Positions 22,623-29,478 of a stretch of DNA of 29,478 bases are shown one piece after another. The position numbers and the translations under genes were made by a program. Origin of the DNA: DATGHS01 sp035307785. Lineage in GTDB: Bacteria > Planctomycetota > Planctomycetia > Gemmatales > Gemmataceae. The stretch lies in the NCBI GenBank assembly GCA_035307785.1, contig DATGHS010000393.1, positions 1-29,478 of the forward strand. The letters run 5' to 3'. Each line of letters begins with the position of its first letter. Positions within the stretch are counted from its first letter, which is position 1. Below the pieces are notes generated by a model that was given only the letters and a program-made list of their open reading frames with translations, ran no database searches and had not been told where the DNA came from.

Positions 22623-25559
22623 CTATTTGCCCGGTGCCTTCGGGTCCGGTGCAGCGGTTGACACTGCTCCTGCAGGTTTCGGCACCGGGACCACCTGCGA
22701 GTGTGCATTCATATCGCTCACGTCATCCTCGCCGGCGATGGTGACCATCGCCTGGAAGGTCTTGTCCGGAATAGACTCGGACACGAAGCGAACTGAACCG
22801 TCGGCCATAAGCACATACGTGCCGCGCTTGCCGTTGGCTTGCTGGTATACAAATGGAGCAATGCTGTTCTTCTCCGGAACGCCTTGAACCGTGGCGCCAC
22901 CACCGGCAATCCATGGCCGCTGCAAGGTGGGCGGAACTTGGATCATGTAAATGGTGTTCGACAGGCCGTCTTTAATATCACTGAAGCGAATTTCGCGATT
23001 GTAGCCGAACATGCCAAGCTTCTTGGCGGTGGCCGGGTCGTTGGGCATGTACTCGGCCGCATCGAGACCGATTCCGGAGAGGCCCACGAAGTGGGTGGCG
23101 CCCATGCTCTGGCCCGGAAGGCTTGGCAAGGTCGCCTGCCACGACTCACGTGGATAGTTTGGATTAATGAACTGCGGAATCCAGTTCGTCCCGGCCCGGA
23201 GGTTCTTTTCGTTCCGCCAAGGCTGCTTCGGATCGATCTGCTGGTAGATGTCCTCCTTACCCAGCATCGGCAACAAATCAACCATCCAGCTAACGCGCTG
23301 GCTCGGCGAGCGGCTGATGAACGGGGAGCCGCCGTACGCTACTTGCCCCTCGCCGGTGATCCGATAGGCGCCGATGAGCGCTTTCTTCTGGTTCTTCAGC
23401 GTGATGGCCGTGCCGGCGAGTTCATGCCAGCGTGGGGTGGTCATTGCCTGCACGTCGAGCATGCCTTTTAACCGCACTACTTGGCCTTCGATGGCATTGC
23501 GGAACTTTTCATTGGTGGCCTCGTTGACTTCCAGGTCCACATTGATGTACACGGTCTTACCGGAACTAGTCACTTGAATGGTGGACGAAGTCGCCTGATT
23601 CGCAGACGGGGTATCAGTGCCAGGGCCGCCAGGATTCCCGGGCCCACCCGGTGCATTCGGTCCGTACGGATTGGGCGGCAGCCCGCCCCCCGGCCGACCG
23701 GAGCCCGCTCCTGGCGGAATCATGCCAGGACCGCCCGGCCCAGACCCTGGCGGAATCATACCTGGACCGCCGGGCCCAGACCCAGGCGCCATGCCTGGAC
23801 GCATCGAACCAGCACCCGGCGGCATCATGCCTGGTTGCGCGCCAACCGGACCTGAGCCTGCGGGCATCATTCCGGGATTCATACCAGGCGCCCCAGGGAA
23901 GTTGGAATTGCTGGAACTGATCGTAATGCCCATCCATTTGCCGATGCCGGAGGACAACAGCGGCATGGCGAGCTGAAGCGCCTCGGCCAATTTGCGCGCT
24001 TCGTCTTCGCGCTTTAGCTCGATGGCAATTACTCCGGTCACACGATTTTCGGAGAAGGTATGCAGACCGACACCGGCAGTAGTTATGGCGGGCAATGGCG
24101 GGATCGCGCCTAACCCGCTAGTGCCGCGAATGTTGTTAACGATGGCGGCATTCATGTCTTCCAGGTCCACGGCCGCGCTGCTGAAGATCACCTGTTTGGC
24201 TTCTTCCATGCGATCGAGCATGGCCTTTAAATCTTCGCGAACGGTCATGTAAGTGTTCTTTTCGGAGAACATGCCGACACCAGGGCCGCCAGGACCACCG
24301 GGACCACCAGAACCGCGTGGCGGCATCATGCCCGGTCCGCCAGGCGGCATCGAGGGCATGCTGGGCCGACCGGGAGGCCCATCCGCTCCGCCTCCTGGCT
24401 GTTTGCCGGGCCCGCCGCTACCTGCCGCCACCGGTAAGCCGCCTGGTCCTTGAGGCATGTTCGGCATGTTCGGATTCATGCTGCTGCCAGACGTGGATTT
24501 GGTAATCGCCGGCTGCACCCGATCCGCTTGCAAGAATTGCTCCATCATGTCAACGTCGGCCACAATGAGCGTCTGGGCGTCATAAAGATGCCAGGCCAAA
24601 TCACGATTCGCAGGTCGCTTCTTCGGTTGCACTGCAACCTTCTGCCCGGCCAAGGCACTCGGATCGAGATTAGCCAGGGTGTCGAGCAAATCATTGGGGC
24701 TCGTCAGGAAGTACTCGTGCTTTTTCAGCGGACTCTTCGGGCCCTTTCGCGAGCCCAGTTTCGATTTGAGTTCATTTATGTCGATACTGTACTTCGGACT
24801 CATCTGCACGACATTAAATACCCAGCCATTCTTGACGTTTTCGGCTCGGATGAAATGCATCATGGATTCCAACGGCAAGCCGAGCTGGTCCTTACACATT
24901 TCCCTACGAAAGCCGGCCGTCGACGAAAACATTGCGCCACCGGGCGTCGAGTTGGTGAACTTGTTGACAAATACGTTGTTCACCGATTGCGTTTCGTTCG
25001 GTAGCAAATTGCTGATATTAACTTGACCCGAGCTGTCGCCTGGCTCGGCGTTGCCGCCCGCGTTTTCTGAGGAGTCACTTTTACCAGCATTTGGATCCGT
25101 CGTCGGTTTCGACGGCGGGCTGGTAGTGCCCGGTTTGCTGCTGTTGGACGAATTTGAGGAACTTGATGAACCGGAGCTGTTGTTGCCCGACCCGCCGAAG
25201 ATAATGATGCCGACCACGACCAAGCCGATCACCGCCAGCACGCCCAGACCGATGCCCACGTACATCATGGCGTTTCCACCGCCGCCCGATTTCTTGGCCT
25301 TGGGCTTGCCTTCACCGTCGTCATCGTCCAAATCGCGGTCGGGCCTGGTTTTCGCCTTGCCTGGCTTGGACTTGGTCACGGCAGCCGACTTCGGCTTCGT
25401 CTTGGTTTCCTCGCCATCGCCGTTGCCCGGATCTTCCACCACAAAGCGATACTTGCATTTCGGACAATCGACCTTCTTACCGATCATGCTGCTGTCTTTG
25501 ATCGGCACCATGGCCTCACAGCTCGGGCATTGCTGTTTGAACTGGGTGGATGCAGCCAT
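22623..25559 (-). CDS. Zinc-ribbon, single-TM, Gly/Pro-rich protein with DUF1559-type C-terminus
   Basis: 978 residues; GGAG lies 9 nt before the ATG. Order of parts: a zinc ribbon (C11-x2-C14 and C32-x2-C35, with KYRFVV after it); a charged K/D-rich linker; one membrane segment (about 98-121); a Ser/Asn/Gly spacer; a mixed domain (about 180-360); a Gly/Pro/Met-rich block (about 370-435); a second folded domain (about 440-545); a longer Gly/Pro/Met block (about 551-647); and a DUF1559-type domain (about 720-953). The last shows ATHFVGLSGIGLDAAEYMP, FGYNREIRFSDIKDG, LSNTIYMIQVP, PWIAGGGATVQG and VLMADGSVRFVSE. Most DUF1559 proteins begin with a pilin methylation motif; this one has a cytoplasmic zinc ribbon and TM anchor instead. 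It is a surface or periplasmic protein of unknown role. The Gly/Pro blocks resemble collagen only in composition. Confidence 0.88.
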   Translation of the reverse strand: MAASTQFKQQCPSCEAMVPIKDSSMIGKKVDCPKCKYRFVVEDPGNGDGEETKTKPKSAAVTKSKPGKAKTRPDRDLDDDDGEGKPKAKKSGGGGNAMMYVGIGLGVLAVIGLVVVGIIIFGGSGNNSSGSSSSSNSSNSSKPGTTSPPSKPTTDPNAGKSDSSENAGGNAEPGDSSGQVNISNLLPNETQSVNNVFVNKFTNSTPGGAMFSSTAGFRREMCKDQLGLPLESMMHFIRAENVKNGWVFNVVQMSPKYSIDINELKSKLGSRKGPKSPLKKHEYFLTSPNDLLDTLANLDPSALAGQKVAVQPKKRPANRDLAWHLYDAQTLIVADVDMMEQFLQADRVQPAITKSTSGSSMNPNMPNMPQGPGGLPVAAGSGGPGKQPGGGADGPPGRPSMPSMPPGGPGMMPPRGSGGPGGPGGPGVGMFSEKNTYMTVREDLKAMLDRMEEAKQVIFSSAAVDLEDMNAAIVNNIRGTSGLGAIPPLPAITTAGVGLHTFSENRVTGVIAIELKREDEARKLAEALQLAMPLLSSGIGKWMGITISSSNSNFPGAPGMNPGMMPAGSGPVGAQPGMMPPGAGSMRPGMAPGSGPGGPGMIPPGSGPGGPGMIPPGAGSGRPGGGLPPNPYGPNAPGGPGNPGGPGTDTPSANQATSSTIQVTSSGKTVYINVDLEVNEATNEKFRNAIEGQVVRLKGMLDVQAMTTPRWHELAGTAITLKNQKKALIGAYRITGEGQVAYGGSPFISRSPSQRVSWMVDLLPMLGKEDIYQQIDPKQPWRNEKNLRAGTNWIPQFINPNYPRESWQATLPSLPGQSMGATHFVGLSGIGLDAAEYMPNDPATAKKLGMFGYNREIRFSDIKDGLSNTIYMIQVPPTLQRPWIAGGGATVQGVPEKNSIAPFVYQQANGKRGTYVLMADGSVRFVSESIPDKTFQAMVTIAGEDDVSDMNAHSQVVPVPKPAGAVSTAAPDPKAPGK
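23710..23781 (-). repeat. 36-bp coding tandem repeat (Gly/Pro/Met block)
   Basis: Two adjacent 36-nt units (23710-23745 and 23746-23781) differ at only a few bases and encode GSGPGGPGMIPP-type dodecapeptides. Partial units continue towards 23800. They lie within the second Gly/Pro block of the DUF1559 fusion. Recent slippage or unequal exchange is likely. Confidence 0.8.
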
Positions 25560-25897
25560 CAGAAAATCTCCGCGAATAGACGGCGAATGTTGGTTTTTGG
25601 CACGGGGATCGGGTCAAACGTCCATCTTACGGGGAACTACCCATGAAATGCAAAGCGAATTTTCACTTTGGCGGGGAAATTCTCCACTGGTAAACTCATT
25701 TTGCTATGATCTCGCGCAGGCCAATTCCATCTGCGCATTTGCCTATTACAGGGGGATCTATGCTTCCATAAACGTAGAACACGCTGGGGGAAGAGTTGTT
25801 GGCGCAGTTTGGACAGACGAAACGAGCCGGCGTAGTAGGCCCAATCGCTACGCAGTACACTGAGGGACGGGAGCGGAAATAGCGCAGGGCATCTCAA
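25560..25897. other. 338-nt divergent intergenic region
   Basis: Between the divergent DUF1559-fusion gene and the binding-protein-like gene. An extended -10 like sequence, TGCTATGAT, lies at 25702-25710 on the plus strand, without a good -35 and about 188 nt before the plus-strand start. No convincing gene, RNA or strong hairpin is seen. The open frame of 86 codons on the minus strand here has no recognisable product. Confidence 0.4.
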
Positions 25898-27535
25898 ATG
25901 ACGAAGACGGGCTGGCTGTTTTGGTCCATGTTAGTCCTTTTGGTGGCGGGGCTGGCCGTGCTAGCAGTGGTGCGCCGGGAAACGGCTTCCAGCCCCGGTC
26001 ACGTGCTGCAAGTTCCACCCGGCGACCAGGAAATTGCCTGGTTCCATACGACGACGAACTCGGCAACCTGGGAGCGATTTGTTACCGGCGTTCATTATGC
26101 GGCTAGGCTAGAACCGCGCTTGTACGTGGATGATTCGCGGGCATTTCTGGACCAAACTACCGCAGTGCCGGAAGTGGTATTCAGCTGGCAAGGCTCCAGT
26201 CACCGATTACACATTCGCTGGTACAAGCAAAGCAGCCAGATGAAAGTAGACGACTGGGTGCGCGCGCTGGCCGAGCGCGATCCGCCCCCCTTGGCGATTC
26301 TGGGCGGCGGCTCCAGCGACCGAGCACTGGAACTGGCACAAGCCCTTGCCGAACGCTCCCAATGGCGCGGCAGTCGGCCACTCATGTTGCTGACGACGGC
26401 CACCGCCAACACTGTGTACATCGAAAATCAACCGGTCCCGCAGGATCTCATGCGCGTGTATTCGGACCGCTCGTTCCGATTCTGTTTCACGAATCGGCAA
26501 ATGGCCTTCGCCACGCTTGACTTCATTTGGCGTACGCCATACCTGCGGCCGCACGGCAACTCACTGCCCAGCCTGGCGGCCGTGCCGCAGGGGGCAAACG
26601 GTGATGTTTACGGAATTCTGGGCTGGCTGGCGGCACAAACTGACTTTCCCCCCGAGGTTTTCGCGCTCGAATGGAAAGACGACCCATATTCGGTCGATTT
26701 GTCCGAGCAATTCCGCGGTGTCTTTTACGATCGACCGGACGATCCACAGGCGCCGTTGCCATTGTGGCAGCGAACATCCCGCGAGCAATCGATCCCTCCC
26801 CTCAGCCTGCCGATTCGTTCCAGCGTCGGGGGCTTCATTCGGCCCAACGAAGGCGAGGCCAACGCGATCGATTTGCTTCTAAGCGATCCGCCGCAATTCC
26901 CGTTGCCGCGCTCGCTGCCCCGGCAACCGATGCAGCGCTCGCTGTTGATCTTGCCGGCGGTTGTGCAGCCGGCTCGGCGCGTTCTTTCCGGGCTAACCGG
27001 CTCGGTGCCGTTTTTGGGCCGGCATCTCGTCGCAGTCTCGGGCGATTCAATCTCCTTTAACAACATATATCGCGACGCCGACCTTTTCTGGAACATCCGC
27101 CTCGTGCCGGTGCCTCTCGTGTTTTTCACTCACCAAAATCCGGTGGCCTGGGATGCGGAATCGCAGTCGGCGCCGGCCAAGCCGGAGCGCTTCGCTCTTT
27201 ATCCGCCGAACGGGACCGACGACGTGCTCCACTTCGCTGACACGGTTCAGATTCTAGCAGATGCGATTTTTAAGGCGGCGGCGAATGCCGGACCGCTGGC
27301 CGCTAATGCCGACGAGTTGCGTGATCGCTTACGCCAGCGCAGTCCGCCCTTCTTCGACAAAGAAGGCAACCGCCTGGGGGGCCGGGGCGAGTATGTCGTC
27401 TACTTGCATCCGGACCTGTTGCCGGGCCATCCGGTCGGCAGCCGCATCCTTCCCTCGGCGAAGCTGGAAGTGTGGTCCCATCGGGAAGACGGGGGCTGGA
27501 ATATGGTCAAACAGTTATCGGTTCATTACCGTTGA
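25898..27535 (+). CDS. Membrane-anchored extracytoplasmic protein with periplasmic-binding-like segment
   Basis: 545 residues; AGGG about 10 nt before the ATG. One N-terminal membrane segment (about 5-25) anchors an otherwise extracytoplasmic protein. Parts resemble type 1 periplasmic binding proteins of the branched-chain amino acid receptor group: PPPLAILGGGSSDRALELAQ, then RPLMLLTTATANTVY, then the RSFRFCFTNRQMAFATLDFI stretch, which reads like the R-x-F-R-x-x-x-x-x-x-x-x-x-A motif at the domain crossover. The C-terminal part contains a second alpha/beta region (QRSLLILPAVVQPARRVLSGL, LFWNIRLVPVPLVFFTHQNP) and a beta-rich tail. The ligand is unknown. The histidine kinase gene follows 84 nt downstream, so this may be its ligand-sensing partner. 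The fold is an inference from motifs, not a proven match. Confidence 0.7.
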   Translation: MTKTGWLFWSMLVLLVAGLAVLAVVRRETASSPGHVLQVPPGDQEIAWFHTTTNSATWERFVTGVHYAARLEPRLYVDDSRAFLDQTTAVPEVVFSWQGSSHRLHIRWYKQSSQMKVDDWVRALAERDPPPLAILGGGSSDRALELAQALAERSQWRGSRPLMLLTTATANTVYIENQPVPQDLMRVYSDRSFRFCFTNRQMAFATLDFIWRTPYLRPHGNSLPSLAAVPQGANGDVYGILGWLAAQTDFPPEVFALEWKDDPYSVDLSEQFRGVFYDRPDDPQAPLPLWQRTSREQSIPPLSLPIRSSVGGFIRPNEGEANAIDLLLSDPPQFPLPRSLPRQPMQRSLLILPAVVQPARRVLSGLTGSVPFLGRHLVAVSGDSISFNNIYRDADLFWNIRLVPVPLVFFTHQNPVAWDAESQSAPAKPERFALYPPNGTDDVLHFADTVQILADAIFKAAANAGPLAANADELRDRLRQRSPPFFDKEGNRLGGRGEYVVYLHPDLLPGHPVGSRILPSAKLEVWSHREDGGWNMVKQLSVHYR

Positions 27536-27551
27536 CGCTGGGCCGGCCAGC

Positions 27552-27605
27552 AGCGGAATTCACAAGAATACCGTGGCGCCAACCGGAATTGTTGTGAATT
27601 CCGCT
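27552..27605. repeat. 54-nt palindrome between the sensor-like gene and the histidine kinase gene
   Basis: Perfect 14-bp outer arms (27552-27565 and 27592-27605, AGCGGAATTCACAA and its complement), with further inner pairing (AAT, CCG) after single mismatches and a GGCGCC centre. It fills most of the 84-nt gap and ends 14 nt before the kinase ATG. There is no T-run. It could dampen read-through or stabilise the upstream message. Confidence 0.75.
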
Positions 27606-27619
27606 AGATTGGGATCCTT

Positions 27620-29224
27620 ATGACCTCTTCTTATTCGCAACCGCTGCACAGGCTGACCGTCTCGAGAGCGAAGCTGGTGCGCGGTCTGGCGCCGGCCATT
27701 ATCTGCTGGGTGGCGCTGGTGGGTTGGCTGGCCTGGGCTATTTACGCACGGACGCAATGGTCGCGGGAAACCGACGAAGCCAACCTCAGCGAATGGCTCG
27801 ATGAAGCCCGTGTGTTTCGCAAATCGCTGCCCGAGCTGACCCGCGAGTATCTGGCCGAGCAGGAGAAAGCGCGTAATGCCGGCGCCGATGCCAGTAATTC
27901 CCAGGAGATTGAAGAAAAGCAGAAAGAAATCCTCGAGCAGCTCACCACACTATCTGACCCGACGCGCATCTATCAGGGTCAATTGCCGCTCTTCCCGGAA
28001 ATCTACCGGCTCGAGGTGCGCTTTGCCGATCCGAGCCTCGCGCCCATCGTTTGGGAGTCGCCGGTGCCACGACCGGAGCGCCAGAACCAAAGCGAGGTGC
28101 AACAATTTAAACACTGGATGCTCGGACCGACCGACCGCCGGGCCTGGCTGCAAGTGGAGTACCGCTTGCACGCCTTCAACAAAATCCGCCGTGACGAAGA
28201 GGAGCGCTCCAAAGTCGCCTGGGTGGTCGTCGGTCTCTTATTTTTCGCCTGCCTGGGTGCATTGATTTGGGTGTATCACTTCCTGCGCCGCGAACGGCAA
28301 CGCGAACTGGAGCAATTGCAAATCCACCAAGCAAAGGAACACGCCGAGAAGTTGGCGCTGGAGAATGAATTGCGCCGGCAGGACGCCGACCGTGGCCGCG
28401 AGGAAGCGGAGCGCTCGGCCCTGGAGTTGAAATCGCAGCTCTATGCCAGCATCGGCATCATGGCCGGCTCGTATGCGCACAACATCAAGAACCTGCTGGT
28501 TCGCCCCAACGATCTCCTCGCCCGCTGCCTCGAGGCCGACAGCTTATCGAACACGCAGTCGTCGATGCTGCAGGAAGTGCGCCATACGCTGGGCACGGTG
28601 ACGGAGCGCTTGCAACAGATCCTGCGCACCGTCCGCCGCGATCCGAACCGCAGTGAAATGACGCGGCTCGACTTGAACCACATCGTGCAAGAAATTGGCC
28701 GCACCTGGGACGAGATGAGCCGGGAGAAGTGGAAACTGCATTTGAGCGTTGCAACGGACTCGGAACCGCTCTTCGTGCAGGGCGACTTGTCGCACTTGCA
28801 GCAGGCCGTCGAGAACCTGATTTTCAACGCCCGCGATGCCACCTTCGAGATGCGCAACCATCTTCGCGAACAAGCTCGTAAGGATCCGCACCTCCTCGCG
28901 GCAGCGCGCAAACAAGCGCTGATCGACGCCGCAGCCTGGAAAGGCCAGGTCGCTCTGCGGACCTGGCGCGAAGATTCGTTGGCGGTGCTGGAAGTGAGCG
29001 ACAACGGCATCGGCATGAGTGATGACGTTCGCGCGCTTTGTACGCAGACACACTTCAGCACCAAGCGCGACAACGCGCTCTACGAGGGCTACAACGCCGG
29101 CATGGGCCTGGGCCTGTCGTTCGTGGCCGTGGTGCTCGAACATCACGCCGCGAAACTGGAAATCGACTCCTCCCCGCTGCAAGGAGCGCGCTTCCGTTTG
29201 CGCTTTCCGCTGTGGCGGGGATGA
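27620..29224 (+). CDS. Transmembrane sensor histidine kinase
   Basis: 534 residues; GGGAT just upstream of the ATG. Two membrane segments (about 22-44 and 197-222) flank an extracytoplasmic sensor region of about 150 residues that has no recognised fold. A long charged coiled coil (about 223-275, RERQRELEQLQIHQAKEHAE) leads to the phosphoacceptor helix: SYAHNIKNLL, with H287. The ATPase domain has the N box (ENLIFNARDAT, N399 and N403), G1 DNGIGM (D461), an F-box-like THFSTKRD and G2 GMGLGLSFV, so ATP binding should be intact. The H-box is AHNIKN, not AHEIRNP or SHELRTP. There is no receiver domain, and no response regulator in the window. The upstream binding-protein-like gene probably acts with it. 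Confidence 0.93.
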   Translation: MTSSYSQPLHRLTVSRAKLVRGLAPAIICWVALVGWLAWAIYARTQWSRETDEANLSEWLDEARVFRKSLPELTREYLAEQEKARNAGADASNSQEIEEKQKEILEQLTTLSDPTRIYQGQLPLFPEIYRLEVRFADPSLAPIVWESPVPRPERQNQSEVQQFKHWMLGPTDRRAWLQVEYRLHAFNKIRRDEEERSKVAWVVVGLLFFACLGALIWVYHFLRRERQRELEQLQIHQAKEHAEKLALENELRRQDADRGREEAERSALELKSQLYASIGIMAGSYAHNIKNLLVRPNDLLARCLEADSLSNTQSSMLQEVRHTLGTVTERLQQILRTVRRDPNRSEMTRLDLNHIVQEIGRTWDEMSREKWKLHLSVATDSEPLFVQGDLSHLQQAVENLIFNARDATFEMRNHLREQARKDPHLLAAARKQALIDAAAWKGQVALRTWREDSLAVLEVSDNGIGMSDDVRALCTQTHFSTKRDNALYEGYNAGMGLGLSFVAVVLEHHAAKLEIDSSPLQGARFRLRFPLWRG

Positions 29225-29238
29225 AACTATGCTTTCAA

Positions 29239-29264
29239 AGCCCAGGGACGGAAGTCCCTGGGCT
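29239..29264. terminator. Bidirectional terminator hairpin between convergent genes
   Basis: Perfect 11-bp stem (29239-29249 and 29254-29264, AGCCCAGGGAC and complement) with a GGAA tetraloop, followed by a pyrimidine tract CTTCTTTCTT on the plus strand. It lies 14 nt after the kinase stop and 8 nt before the end of the convergent propeller gene. Confidence 0.8.
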
Positions 29265-29272
29265 CTTCTTTC

Positions 29273-29478
29273 TTATTTGCCCGGCCACTCATAGCACGCA
29301 ATCTCGCTGGCGTTTCGAAGGTACAGCCGGCCGTGAGCGATGACCGCGTGGTTCCAGGTCTTGCCCTTAATCGCCTGGAACCGGCCGACTTCTTCGCTCT
29401 CCTTTGGGTTGGCGTTGAGCAAGATGACTTCGCCCTTTTCGGAAGTGACCAGCAGCAAGTTCTGCTCGGCCAGCAACA
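29273..29478 (-). CDS. PQQ-like beta-propeller protein, C-terminal tail (cut by window edge)
   Basis: Open frame from the right edge to TAA at 29273, about 68 codons. The sequence LLLVTSEKGEVILLNANP and KTWNHAVIAHGRLYLRNASE followed by IACYEW matches the last blade of PQQ-like (BamB/quinoprotein-type) propellers as found in many planctomycete secreted proteins. The apparent start at 29476 is a TTG inside the domain and is not a real start. The N-terminus and any signal peptide lie outside the window, so an enzyme activity cannot be assigned. Confidence 0.8.
   Translation of the reverse strand, partial: LLAEQNLLLVTSEKGEVILLNANPKESEEVGRFQAIKGKTWNHAVIAHGRLYLRNASEIACYEWPGK

Noticed and set aside
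25637..25897. 86-codon minus-strand ORF in the divergent gap
   Set aside because: No motif, no ribosome site, and it starts at the beginning of the plus-strand gene.

Overview
The window looks like chromosomal DNA of a planctomycete, most likely from the Gemmata/Gemmataceae side of the phylum. This is inferred from gene content, not from a marker gene. The signs are: a Ser/Thr kinase with a short N-terminal helical module and a DMG in place of DFG; a DUF1559-type C-terminal domain; a large secreted protein rich in N, Q, K, P and G; a PQQ-type beta-propeller tail; bacterial PH-like membrane proteins; and long GC-rich hairpins in many gaps between genes. Codon use looks uniformly GC-rich. I see no insertion sequence, tRNA, rRNA, CRISPR array or phage gene.

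Layout. 1-3100 (minus): the N-terminal half of a Ser/Thr kinase (cut by the left edge), a PP2C phosphatase and a secreted trypsin-like protease. 3353-4138 (plus): a permuted papain-fold (YiiX-like) hydrolase. 4347-5927 (minus): a one-pass membrane protein of unknown role. 6139-8553 (plus): an ABC-2 exporter, ATPase plus permease. 8622-16488 (minus): in transcription order, a pseudopilin-like secreted protein, a possible 61-codon ORF, a very large low-complexity membrane protein interrupted by an in-frame TGA, L-aspartate oxidase (nadB) and a TylF-type methyltransferase. 16691-19999 (plus): a duplicated PH-like membrane protein, a 35-residue single-pass membrane peptide, menaquinone methyltransferase (menG/ubiE) and hemE. 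20105-25559 (minus): a zinc-ribbon/TM/collagen-like/DUF1559 fusion, a TPR protein and a secreted helical-repeat protein. 25898-29224 (plus): an extracytoplasmic protein with a periplasmic-binding-like segment, followed by a membrane histidine kinase. 29273-29478 (minus): the C-terminal tail of a PQQ-like beta-propeller protein.

How genes fit together. Kinase and phosphatase form an opposing Ser/Thr phosphorylation pair. nadB (NAD synthesis), menG (menaquinone) and hemE (heme) are housekeeping. The binding-protein-like gene and the histidine kinase are the best candidate for a little-described system: a membrane-anchored ligand sensor paired with a kinase that has no response regulator nearby in this window.

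The most unusual features are three. A TGA splits an otherwise continuous 1,461-codon frame. A set of long imperfect hairpins sits between genes, and two of them (8561 and 22538) are clearly related in sequence. A 35-codon membrane peptide gene lies just upstream of menG. All functional calls are from reading the sequence; no database search was run.
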